Of a stretch of 64,000 nucleotides of DNA, positions 55,415 through 63,731 are shown piece by piece (position 1 is the first letter of the stretch; each line of letters opens with the position of its first letter). A program made the translations under genes and the position numbers. The DNA is from Chitinophagaceae bacterium (lineage in GTDB: Bacteria > Bacteroidota > Bacteroidia > Chitinophagales > Chitinophagaceae), in the NCBI GenBank assembly GCA_014879565.1, contig JACSRW010000030.1:62001-126000 (forward strand), written 5' to 3'. The notes beneath the pieces were generated by a model that was given only the letters and a program-made list of their open reading frames with translations, was not told the origin of the DNA and searched no databases.

Positions 55415-56059
55415 ATGACCCGCAAAGAACGTTACGAGTATATTATCCGCTGGTTCCAGGAGCACAGCCCGGAAGCAGAAACAGAATTGCTGTATGATAA
55501 CCCTTATCAGTTACTGGTAGCCGTCATTCTTTCAGCCCAGTGCACGGATAAAAGAGTGAACCTTACCACCCCGGCGCTCTTTGAAAAATACCCGGACGTA
55601 CAGTCCCTTTCAAAAGCCGGGTTTGATGAGTTGTTTACGCTGATCCGGAGTATATCTTATCCAAATAACAAAACAAAACACCTGATCGGAATGGCCCAAC
55701 GGGTGAAGGAACAGTTCGGAGGCACTATTCCGATGACGGTGGAAGAACTGGTACAACTACCCGGAGTGGGAAGAAAAACAGCGAATGTCATTACATCCGT
55801 AATTGACCGGCAGCCCAATATGGCGGTTGATACACATGTATTCCGTGTGAGCAAGCGGATTGGCCTCGTTCCGGCCACTGCCAGTACCCCGCTGGCGGTA
55901 GAAAAAATACTGATAAAAAATATCCCCGAATCCCTGGTGCATAAAGCGCATCACTGGCTGATCCTTCACGGGCGGTATACCTGCCTGGCCCGGAACCCGA
56001 AATGCAGTAACTGCGGATTACAAAAGGCCTGTCGTTTTTTTCAGCAGGAAAATCGCTGA
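55415..56059 (+). CDS. nth: Endonuclease III (DNA glycosylase/AP lyase)
   Basis: 214 residues. The enzyme removes oxidised pyrimidines and cuts the resulting abasic site. The chosen ATG gives MTRKERYEYI; the longer frame would translate the repeat tract. The helix-hairpin-helix LPGVGRKTANVI with its catalytic lysine, the aspartate in VDTHVFRVSKR, and the [4Fe-4S] loop C-x6-C-x2-C-x5-C near the C terminus are all present. Confidence 0.96.
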   Translation: MTRKERYEYIIRWFQEHSPEAETELLYDNPYQLLVAVILSAQCTDKRVNLTTPALFEKYPDVQSLSKAGFDELFTLIRSISYPNNKTKHLIGMAQRVKEQFGGTIPMTVEELVQLPGVGRKTANVITSVIDRQPNMAVDTHVFRVSKRIGLVPATASTPLAVEKILIKNIPESLVHKAHHWLILHGRYTCLARNPKCSNCGLQKACRFFQQENR

Positions 56060-56163
56060 GTAAAAATTCATGGAGAAACCGTAAAAACTTATCCCCGGAT
56101 TTAAAAATGTAGCACAGTCCTTGTTTCAGATGCCTGTCCCAAAACCAAATTAATAGGCATCTT

Positions 56164-58092
56164 GTGAAATTCCTGAAACCTATCCTGCTGCTTCTCTTTT
56201 TCCATCCCGGCTATCTGACCGGCCAGCCCGCCCCCCGGCAATGGGCTACCCGTTATGGAGGGGGGAATGTGGATATTCCCTTTTCTATAAAAATGACCGC
56301 AGACGGCGGTACCATTACCGCGGGGTATACAGACTCCCGGGACGGGGATATTCTTCCGCATCCTCAACGCGATTACTGGGATCTCTGGCTGTTAAAACTG
56401 GATAAATGCGGCCGTATAGAATGGGAAAGATCGCTGGGTGGCACCGGGTATGAATCAGCCCGGGATGTACTGCCCACCCCGGACGGAGGATACCTGGTTC
56501 TGGGAGAAACCAATTCAACCGACGGTAATGTGGTAGCCGGATATGGCGGAACCAAGGATATCTGGCTCCTTCGTTTTTCCGCTGCGGGCAACCTGGAATG
56601 GCAAAAAAGGTATGGCGGGACCGGGCTGGATATCGGAAATAAGCTGCTTCGGTTAGAGGATGGTAATTTCCTGATTGCCGCCTCCTCTACATCCAATGAC
56701 GGACAAATAAACGGAAATCACAGCACGGGTACTTATACTGATGCCGTTCTGCTAAAAGTGGACCCGGCCGGCAACCTGCTCTGGAGCCGTTGTTACGGAG
56801 GCAGTAAAAACGAAGAACTGTTTGCCCTGGAACTTATCAATGGTACCGTTTACGCCAGTGGCTTTACCAACTCAACAGACGGAGACATTCCCCCGGATCA
56901 GAAAAACTATGATATCTGGCTGCTCGCGGTGGATGCCGGGGGCAATAAAATGATGAGCAAAATTTACGGCGGTTCCCAGAATGATGTCGGTTACTGTATG
57001 ACAAAAGGAGCAGACGGCACACTCAGCATTGCCGGCTACACCACGTCAACCGACGGAGATGTAACGGGGGCCAGAGGGGCACAGGATTACTGGATTATCA
57101 ATGTGACATTACGGGGAAAACTGAACTGGCAGAAAACATTTGGCGGCTCAGATGCCGAATACGCAAAGACCATCGTAACAGACAGGGACAGTGGCTATCT
57201 CGTGGGCGGAGTGGCCTATTCCCGTGACGGAGATTGTGACGCGGCAAGAGGGGAAGGTGATTTCTGGTTACTAAAACTCAGCCCGTCGGGCACCCTTCTC
57301 TGGAAAAGACATTTTGGTGGCAGCGGTAACGATCATTTGCGGGCCATGGTACTGGATACCCGGAAAAAGGAATACTACCTGGCCGGAGATGCTGATTCAG
57401 ATGACGGCGATTTCAGTAATGGCCGGGGGGATGCGGATTTTGCCATTCTAAAAATGAAAGAGCCGGACACAGCTGAAAAAGATTCCGCGGTATGCCGGCT
57501 GACAGAATTTGTTCCGGTGCGCGATACACTGACTGATATCTGTGGTTATGATTCAGTGATTATAAATTACCGGCCTGTTCAACTCAGCGGACCTTTTGAT
57601 AAGCTCCGCCAGTCCGACACTGTGTTTGCCGGTCAGCAGATCACCCTTCAAGCCGCCGGAAACGGACAAATAATATGGAACAGTCACCCCACCCTGAGCT
57701 GCACTGATTGTACAGACCCCGTGGCCAGTCCGCGGGAAACCACAGTATATACCGCCACCAATCTGTCCCCCCTGGGATGCAGGGTCAGTGGCACATTTAC
57801 CGTAGTGGTACTGACAGATGCTGTGATTGCTATTCCCTCCGGTTTTACACCCAACGGAGACGGGTTGAATGATTATTTCGGCCCCCTGGGCAAAGTGCCG
57901 GGTTTTTTCCGGCTGCAGGTATATAACCGCAACGGAGAACTCATCTTCCGCAGTTCGGCTCCTGAACAAAGATGGAATGGCCGGATACGCGGAGAGTTGC
58001 AACCCCCGGGTGTATATATCTACCAGGTTGAATACACCGATATGCTGCAAAGAACCCACCGGCAAAAAGGAACATTTGTATTAATACGATAA
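56164..58092 (+). CDS. Secreted beta-propeller-like protein with T9SS type B (CHU_C) C-terminal domain
   Basis: 642 residues, GTG start, signal peptide ending LTGQ (about 21). Seven repeats of roughly 55-60 residues, each starting YGG or a near variant and carrying TxSxDGD, span about 23-430. They probably form a seven-bladed propeller. An Ig-like linker with paired cysteines (SCTDCTDP) follows. The last 90 residues are a gliding motility-associated C-terminal domain (FTPNGDGLNDYF, VYNRNGELIF, PPGVYIYQVEY), the T9SS type B sorting signal. It should therefore be exported to the cell surface. The ligand is unknown. Confidence 0.9.
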   Translation: MKFLKPILLLLFFHPGYLTGQPAPRQWATRYGGGNVDIPFSIKMTADGGTITAGYTDSRDGDILPHPQRDYWDLWLLKLDKCGRIEWERSLGGTGYESARDVLPTPDGGYLVLGETNSTDGNVVAGYGGTKDIWLLRFSAAGNLEWQKRYGGTGLDIGNKLLRLEDGNFLIAASSTSNDGQINGNHSTGTYTDAVLLKVDPAGNLLWSRCYGGSKNEELFALELINGTVYASGFTNSTDGDIPPDQKNYDIWLLAVDAGGNKMMSKIYGGSQNDVGYCMTKGADGTLSIAGYTTSTDGDVTGARGAQDYWIINVTLRGKLNWQKTFGGSDAEYAKTIVTDRDSGYLVGGVAYSRDGDCDAARGEGDFWLLKLSPSGTLLWKRHFGGSGNDHLRAMVLDTRKKEYYLAGDADSDDGDFSNGRGDADFAILKMKEPDTAEKDSAVCRLTEFVPVRDTLTDICGYDSVIINYRPVQLSGPFDKLRQSDTVFAGQQITLQAAGNGQIIWNSHPTLSCTDCTDPVASPRETTVYTATNLSPLGCRVSGTFTVVVLTDAVIAIPSGFTPNGDGLNDYFGPLGKVPGFFRLQVYNRNGELIFRSSAPEQRWNGRIRGELQPPGVYIYQVEYTDMLQRTHRQKGTFVLIR

Positions 58093-58114
58093 AATCTATA
58101 ACCAAAACCATTCT

Positions 58115-59740
58115 ATGGACCGGAGAACTTTTCTGAAATCAGCAGGCCGCCGGCAAGCAGGCAGAGGGAAGCAACAACAATTGCTCGCCGGACTGGCCCC
58201 TTATAATGGCCCCTGGACCGAAAGCGAAGTCAGTCATTTATTGCGTCGTTGCCTTTTTGGCGCCAGCCAGCCGGAAACAGCCTATTTTCTGTCACTGAAC
58301 CCGGCTGCCGCAGTAGATGAACTGATAAATAACACTCATACAGCTGCTCCACCGGTCAGGGATTATGGATTGCTGGAAGATGAAGGAGTGCTGTATGACG
58401 ATCTGGGAGTGGCCATCGGACAAACCTGGGTAAATGATCCGAATACAGCCAGTGACCCGGTGATCCGGAGCCAGATCAATGGCAGAAGAGTGCAAAGTCT
58501 GAAAAAATGGTGGGCAGGTCTGATCCTGAACCGGCAACGGAGTATTCAGGAAAAGATGGTTCTGTTCTGGCATCACCATTTTTCCATTCAGGAATCTGAA
58601 GTGAGTGATGCTGCCATGTTATACCGCCATCACCGGCTGCTCCGTGATAATGCCCTCGGGAATTTTAAAACCCTGGTGCGGGAAGTAACGATTGATCCGG
58701 CGATGCTGCTTCACCTGAACGGGTATCTGAACAGCAAACAGGCACCGGATGAAAACTATGCCCGCGAACTGCAGGAATTGTTTACGGTTGGCAAGGGCAA
58801 TGATTCTCTTTACACGGAAGACGATGTTATTGCGGCTGCCCGGGTGCTCACCGGCTGGCGGATCAGTGACAATCCATTGGGTGTTTATGCAGATACCGAC
58901 GCACACGATACAGGCAATAAAACTTTTTCCTCCTTTTATAATAACAGTACCATCAGCGGGAGTACCGATCTCTACCAGGAACTGGACGCCCTGATTGATA
59001 TGATTTTTTCCACGACAGAAGCGGCCCGTTTTATCTGCCGGAAGCTGTATAAATGGTTTGTCTATTATGAGATCAGTGAAGCCACGGAGACAGAAGTGAT
59101 TCTGCCAATGGCAGACAGGCTGATGCAGGACAATTTTGATATCCGGCCGGCCCTGGCGCTGCTGCTGAAAAGTGAACATTTTTTCGCACTCAGCAGCCAG
59201 GCCTGTTATATTAAAACACCTTTTGATTTTATCGCCGGCACCCTCCGGGAATTCAGTGTGCCCATCCCCCCGTATACAGACTATGTCAACGGGTATCCCT
59301 TTTTCGGGAATATCTACCAGCAGGCCGCCCGGATGCAGCAGCAGCTTTTTCAGCCGCCGGATGTATCGGGATGGCCTTCCTATTACCAGGAACCGATGTT
59401 TTACGAATTGTGGGTGAACAGCAACTCCCTGCCCAGGAGGGCTGATTATACCAATGCCCTGGTGGATGAGGGGGTGCTGGATCTGCGGGCCTATGTATTA
59501 CAGACAAGTAATCCGGCTGATCCGGACCAGCTGGTCAGCGATATATGTGAACGGCTGCTTCGTTATCCGCTGTCTGACACATCCAGGAACTATGTAAAAA
59601 CCCGCTTCCTGACAAATAATACAGCTGAAAACAGCATCTGGATCAATGCCTGGAACAGCCAGAACAACAGTTATATTGACAATGCGCTCCGGGATTTATT
59701 CCGGTTCCTGATGAACCTGCCTGAATTCCACCTGTGCTGA
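58115..59740 (+). CDS. DUF1800 family protein
   Basis: 541 residues with a basic start resembling a Tat-type leader (MDRRTFLKSAGRR) but no clear hydrophobic core. DUF1800 landmarks are HLLRRCLFGAS near the start, KMVLFWHHHFS, LNGYLNSKQAPDENYARELQELFTVGKGN and VLTGWR. It is paired with a DUF1501 gene 19 bases downstream, a frequent bacterial gene pair of unknown biochemical role. Confidence 0.9.
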   Translation: MDRRTFLKSAGRRQAGRGKQQQLLAGLAPYNGPWTESEVSHLLRRCLFGASQPETAYFLSLNPAAAVDELINNTHTAAPPVRDYGLLEDEGVLYDDLGVAIGQTWVNDPNTASDPVIRSQINGRRVQSLKKWWAGLILNRQRSIQEKMVLFWHHHFSIQESEVSDAAMLYRHHRLLRDNALGNFKTLVREVTIDPAMLLHLNGYLNSKQAPDENYARELQELFTVGKGNDSLYTEDDVIAAARVLTGWRISDNPLGVYADTDAHDTGNKTFSSFYNNSTISGSTDLYQELDALIDMIFSTTEAARFICRKLYKWFVYYEISEATETEVILPMADRLMQDNFDIRPALALLLKSEHFFALSSQACYIKTPFDFIAGTLREFSVPIPPYTDYVNGYPFFGNIYQQAARMQQQLFQPPDVSGWPSYYQEPMFYELWVNSNSLPRRADYTNALVDEGVLDLRAYVLQTSNPADPDQLVSDICERLLRYPLSDTSRNYVKTRFLTNNTAENSIWINAWNSQNNSYIDNALRDLFRFLMNLPEFHLC

Positions 59741-59759
59741 TCATTCAAAAACCAATCCC

Positions 59760-61361
59760 ATGAACAGAAGAAATTTTCTCCGTAATACCGTACCCCTGGC
59801 TGTAACCATGCCCGGGCTGCTGAATGGCTTTCACTTCACAGCGCGGGGCGCAGAGAGTCCCCTGGCTCGTTTACTCAGCCAGACATTTACCGACACCGAC
59901 CATGTATTTGTACTGGTGCAATTATCCGGCGGCAATGACGGACTGAATATGGTGATTCCCCTGGATATCTATGGTAATTATTACAATGCCCGTAGTAATG
60001 TTGCCATTCCGCAAAGCCAGGTGCTGCGGCTGGATGGTACAGATAAGTCTGGTCTGCATCCGGCGATGACCGCTATGCAACGCATGTTTAATGAAGGGAA
60101 GCTGAATATTGTTCAATCGGTGGGTTATGCCCAGCCGAATTTTTCCCATTTCCGGGCCACAGATATCTGGAACAGCGGTGATACCCGAAGCAACCGGCGT
60201 GAACGGGTGAAAACCGGCTGGATGGGCCGCTATCTGGAAACAGAATACCCCGGTTACCCGGATGCATTTCCTTCAGCCTCCATGCCGGATCCGCTGGCCA
60301 TTCAGATCAGCGAATTTCCCACCCTGACCGTACAGGGTGATATCTATTCCATGGGCCTCTCTATCAGTAATCCTGAAAATATTTACAGTTTCACTAATCC
60401 CTTTTCAGATTACCCGATGGCTTCTGAACCCGCCAATAAAGAGCTTCGTTTCCTCCGCGTGGTTTCCGAGAAAACAAAAATCTATTCAGATATCATCCGT
60501 GCTGCTTACCAGCGTGCAGCCACCCTGGCCACCTACCCGGAAAGCGGGCTGGCCGACCAGTTAAAAATTGTGGCCAGGCTGATCCGCGGCGGACTGAAGA
60601 CAAGAGTTTACACCGTAAGTATGGGAGGTTTTGACACCCATAAAAAACAGGTCAATGCAAGCGACACCAGCACCGGTATGCATGCCCGTTTACTGAAAGA
60701 CCTTTCCGGTGCGGTCGCGGCTTTCCAGAGCGACCTGGAAATGATGGGACTGGAAGAAAGGGTGATGGGCATGACTTTTTCCGAGTTTGGCCGGAGGATT
60801 AAATCCAATGCCAGCCTGGGAACGGATCACGGCGCTGCGGCTCCCCTGCTTATGTTCGGTAAAAATGCCAAAAAGGGCATCCTGGGTACCAGCCCTGAAA
60901 TTCCGGCTGATATCCAGGTCGTGAATAATATCCCCTTCCAGTATGATTTCAGAAGTGTCTATGCCTCTGTACTTGAACAGTGGTTCTGTGTACAGCAGCC
61001 GGCCCTGCAAACTATCCTGCTGGAAAATTACCAGTCATTGCCCCTGATTACCGGCCCCTGTGGGGTGGAAGATGATCCCGAAGACAGCAATGAAAACGCG
61101 GCCAGACTGATCCTGAAATGCTGGCCCAATCCCTATGGCATCAATGCCACCGTTCAGTTTTCCACCAATGGCGGTCATACCCTGGTACAGCAGATTGACG
61201 GCCTGGGGCGGGTGGTAAAAGTGCTGACAAACCAGGACTATGCGGCCGGAACATTTAATCTTGATATTTATAATGACGGATTATCAGCAGGTGTTTATTT
61301 CCTTCGTTTGCAGAACCGTTCTTTACAGAAAGTAATAACGGTAGTTAAAATGGCGGAATAA
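59760..61361 (+). CDS. DUF1501 family protein with T9SS type A sorting domain
   Basis: 533 residues with a basic start MNRRNFLRNT and a weak signal segment (to about 33). The DUF1501 domain (about 40-435) resembles alkaline-phosphatase-superfamily proteins: VLVQLSGGNDGLNMVIP, TVSMGGFDTHKKQ and FSEFGRRIKSNASLGTDHGAA carry possible metal ligands. The last 80 residues (WPNPYG, then VYFLRLQNRSLQKVITVVK) are a type A T9SS C-terminal domain, so it should be exported and surface-anchored or released. Confidence 0.9.
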   Translation: MNRRNFLRNTVPLAVTMPGLLNGFHFTARGAESPLARLLSQTFTDTDHVFVLVQLSGGNDGLNMVIPLDIYGNYYNARSNVAIPQSQVLRLDGTDKSGLHPAMTAMQRMFNEGKLNIVQSVGYAQPNFSHFRATDIWNSGDTRSNRRERVKTGWMGRYLETEYPGYPDAFPSASMPDPLAIQISEFPTLTVQGDIYSMGLSISNPENIYSFTNPFSDYPMASEPANKELRFLRVVSEKTKIYSDIIRAAYQRAATLATYPESGLADQLKIVARLIRGGLKTRVYTVSMGGFDTHKKQVNASDTSTGMHARLLKDLSGAVAAFQSDLEMMGLEERVMGMTFSEFGRRIKSNASLGTDHGAAAPLLMFGKNAKKGILGTSPEIPADIQVVNNIPFQYDFRSVYASVLEQWFCVQQPALQTILLENYQSLPLITGPCGVEDDPEDSNENAARLILKCWPNPYGINATVQFSTNGGHTLVQQIDGLGRVVKVLTNQDYAAGTFNLDIYNDGLSAGVYFLRLQNRSLQKVITVVKMAE

Positions 61362-61366
61362 TACGA

Positions 61367-62224
61367 TCAGGGCCGGTAAACAAACCGCAGTAAGGTAGCA
61401 CTTCCCTTCCGGGCTTCATTGGAGATATACATATCCCCATTGGACTTAAATGTAATCCCCTCGGGTTGCGGAAAGAGGGTGCGTCCCAGCTCATATACAC
61501 CCTCCGGTTCCCCGTTGAGACCGGCAATCAGCAACTGACGGCTGCCCGAGGAAAGTATAAATAATTTTTTGAGTACCGGGTGAACGGCCGCTGCGGAGGG
61601 CTCCAGCCGGCTGCTTTGAAAAGGAGAGGCTTTTTTTATCTTTCCGATATCCAGGCGATAAACAGGTTCCGGTGAAAAGCCGGCCGAATCTGGGTACAGG
61701 GCAAAAGCGCTGATGGTTTGTTTCTGGTCTGATGCACAGTTTTTACACAGCAGGATCAGTGCTTTTCTTACCGGATCATAGTACATGGCTTCAAAATCAT
61801 TGGTTCCGGCAATTGGTACCTTCCCCAGAATTTCCGGAATTATTTTACCGGTACTGTCTTTACGCACCCGGGTTACCTGTCCGTCACTCCTCAGCACATA
61901 GGGCACACTGCTGACAACAACCACCTCTTCATAATCCCCTTTAGGGCCAAAACTGATTTCAGATTTAATGAGTTTTGTTTCCTTATCCAGGTAGAAGAGT
62001 TTTCCCGCTTCATCATTATGCGCAATAAACTCATCCAGCCGGTTATCCCAGGCTATACCGGATATTTCCCGGAGAGCCGGATCCAGCTTATGAGAGAATA
62101 CCTGGCCGAAATTATAATGCGGAGGGGATTTAATTTTCCTGATGGTTTCATTCCGGCAGGAGGCGGCAAGCACCCATAATAAAACCGGGCCTGTCATCCG
62201 CCATATGGTAAGGGAAAGAGGCAT
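61367..62224 (-). CDS. SdiA-regulated-family beta-propeller lipoprotein
   Basis: 285 residues from the ATG that gives a lipoprotein signal ending VLAASC; the longer frame adds 27 residues without signal character. Propeller-type strands recur: ISGIAWDNRLDEFIAHNDEAGKLFYLD, GTNDFEAMYYDPVRKALILLC, LEPSAAAVHPVLKKLFILSS and PEGITFKSNGDMYISNE. The gene is a divergent homologue of the one at 16944. The NDFEA motif is shared. No catalytic assignment. Confidence 0.82.
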   Translation of the reverse strand: MPLSLTIWRMTGPVLLWVLAASCRNETIRKIKSPPHYNFGQVFSHKLDPALREISGIAWDNRLDEFIAHNDEAGKLFYLDKETKLIKSEISFGPKGDYEEVVVVSSVPYVLRSDGQVTRVRKDSTGKIIPEILGKVPIAGTNDFEAMYYDPVRKALILLCKNCASDQKQTISAFALYPDSAGFSPEPVYRLDIGKIKKASPFQSSRLEPSAAAVHPVLKKLFILSSGSRQLLIAGLNGEPEGVYELGRTLFPQPEGITFKSNGDMYISNEARKGSATLLRFVYRP

Positions 62225-62270
62225 TCCTCTAATTTTGATTAAATTTATCAAAACTAAGCCGTTTATCAGC

Positions 62271-63500
62271 ATGGAAAATGGATCAGCGCTCCTGCAGGAA
62301 GCCAAAAATTTTGCCAGTCAGATTCTGTCCTCCCGGCTCAGTGAACAGGTTCGGTTTCATACACTGGGACACACGGAAGATGTGGTGGCCGCCTGCGAAC
62401 TGATCACGGAACAGGAAGCGCTCAGTGCCGAAGAGCGGACTGCCCTCTTCATCGCTGCCTGGTTTCACGATACCGGTTACAGCGGGGGAGTGGCGCGTGA
62501 TCATGAAGAGATCAGCCTGCAGCATGTCCGCGATTTTTTTGCGCAGCATCCTGCTGAAGCATCCTTTGTGCAAAAAGTAACAGCTTGTATCCTTGCCACC
62601 CGTATGCCCCAGCATCCGACAGACCGTATCGGTGAAATTCTTTGTGATGCCGACCTGGCCCACCTGGGTTCTCCCCGCTTCCGGGAAAAAAGCAGACTGC
62701 TGCGCGAGGAAATGGCCCTTTTAAACGGCGAAGAATGGTCAAAAAAAGACTGGCGGCAGAACAATATTGCTTTCCTGGGCGCTCATCATTATTTCACGGC
62801 ATACGGCCAATCCGTCTTACAGCCTTTAAAGGAAAAGAACCTGGCAGAACTGGAAGCAAAAGCGGCGGAACAAAAAGACAATAAAAAAGAAACCGGCAAT
62901 TCCGACCAGGATAGTCATCCGGCCGGGGAGAAAAAAAATAAAAAAAATCAGACAGACCGGGGGGCTTCCACCGTATTCCGGATCATGGCACAGAACCAGT
63001 CAAACCTGAGCCAGATGGCCGACTCCAAAGCGAATATCCTGATTTCGGTTAATTCGATTATCCTGACCATCGTGATTTCCACCCTGTCTACCAAACTGGA
63101 AAATAACAGTTACCTGCAGGCGCCGGTATTCCTGCTGGTGACCGTATGTGTGGCCGCTATTGTATTTTCCATCCTGGCCACCCGGCCTAATGTGACCAGC
63201 GGCACCTTCACTGCGGAGGATATCAAAAACAAAAAAACCAACCTGCTGTTTTTCGGCAATTTTTATAAGATGAGTCTGCCCGACTATGACTGGGCTATGC
63301 AGGAAATGCTGGCCGATAAAAAATATCTCCACAGCAGCCTCGTCAAGGATAATTATTTCCTGGGGGTGGTACTGGCTAAAAAATACCGCTGGCTGCGGAT
63401 TGCCTATAATGTCTTTATGTACGGCATCATTCTTTCTATGATTGCTTTTGCAGTGGCAGTGGCGATACCCCGGGCCACGGAGATTTATACGCCGGGATGA
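62271..63500 (+). CDS. HD-domain phosphohydrolase fused to a Pycsar-effector (DUF5706/PycTM) membrane domain
   Basis: 409 residues from the ATG beginning MENGSALLQE. Residues of about 10-190 are an HD-type metal phosphohydrolase with H34, H66-D67 (WFHDTGYSG), H78 and D126 (CDADLAHLG). A lysine-rich, disordered linker (about 190-230) leads to a PycTM-like domain (about 232-409). That domain has ADSKANILISVNSIILTIV and membrane helices near 255-273, 284-302 and 378-398. PycTM domains are effectors of the cyclic-pyrimidine Pycsar antiphage systems. No cyclase gene is nearby, so cyclic nucleotide sensing with its own hydrolase is inference. Confidence 0.9.
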   Translation: MENGSALLQEAKNFASQILSSRLSEQVRFHTLGHTEDVVAACELITEQEALSAEERTALFIAAWFHDTGYSGGVARDHEEISLQHVRDFFAQHPAEASFVQKVTACILATRMPQHPTDRIGEILCDADLAHLGSPRFREKSRLLREEMALLNGEEWSKKDWRQNNIAFLGAHHYFTAYGQSVLQPLKEKNLAELEAKAAEQKDNKKETGNSDQDSHPAGEKKNKKNQTDRGASTVFRIMAQNQSNLSQMADSKANILISVNSIILTIVISTLSTKLENNSYLQAPVFLLVTVCVAAIVFSILATRPNVTSGTFTAEDIKNKKTNLLFFGNFYKMSLPDYDWAMQEMLADKKYLHSSLVKDNYFLGVVLAKKYRWLRIAYNVFMYGIILSMIAFAVAVAIPRATEIYTPG

Positions 63501-63502
63501 GG

Positions 63503-63590
63503 GGAGACGGGAGACGGGAGACGAGAGACAGGAGACGGGAGACGGGAGACGGGAGACAGGAGACGGGAGACAGGAGACGAGAGACAGGAG
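63503..63590. repeat. GGAGACG heptamer tandem repeat
   Basis: About 12.5 copies of a 7-bp unit, GGAGACG with variants GGAGACA and AGAGACA, starting two bases after the HD-PycTM stop codon. Confidence 0.92.
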
Positions 63591-63600
63591 TATCGGAATG

Positions 63601-63625
63601 TCACCCTGAGCGTGTCGAAGGGTGA
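63601..63625. repeat. Dispersed CACCCTGAGCG-TCGAAGGGTG-type stem-loop element
   Basis: A 7-bp inverted repeat TCACCCT/AGGGTGA around an 11-base loop containing GAGCGTGTCGA. The sequence matches a short motif I recall as dispersed in many bacterial genomes. Here it follows directly after the heptamer tract. Confidence 0.6.
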
Positions 63626-63626
63626 A

Positions 63627-63668
63627 GTTAGTAGTTAGCAGATAGGAGTTAGTAGTTTGAAGTTTGAA
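63627..63668. repeat. GTTAGTA/GTTTGAA heptamer tandem repeat
   Basis: Six consecutive 7-bp units: GTTAGTA, GTTAGCA, GATAGGA, GTTAGTA, GTTTGAA, GTTTGAA. Confidence 0.75.
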
Positions 63669-63672
63669 GGGG

Positions 63673-63720
63673 TAATAATAAAAAAAGGAAACTGTTTACG
63701 CAGTTTCCTTTTTTATTATT
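63673..63720. terminator. Bidirectional intrinsic terminator
   Basis: A stem of A-run plus GGAAACTG pairing with CAGTTTCC plus T-run, around a TTTACG loop. A/T runs on both sides let it serve the converging HD-PycTM and 2-oxoacid oxidoreductase genes. Confidence 0.85.
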
Positions 63721-63731
63721 CCTTGTTTTTA

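Noticed and set aside
63503-63590. A CRISPR array
   Set aside because: The repeats are 7-bp units with no spacers, and no cas genes are nearby.
63601-63625. An intrinsic terminator for the HD-PycTM gene
   Set aside because: The stem-loop has no T-run on either strand, and a much better bidirectional terminator follows at 63673-63720.
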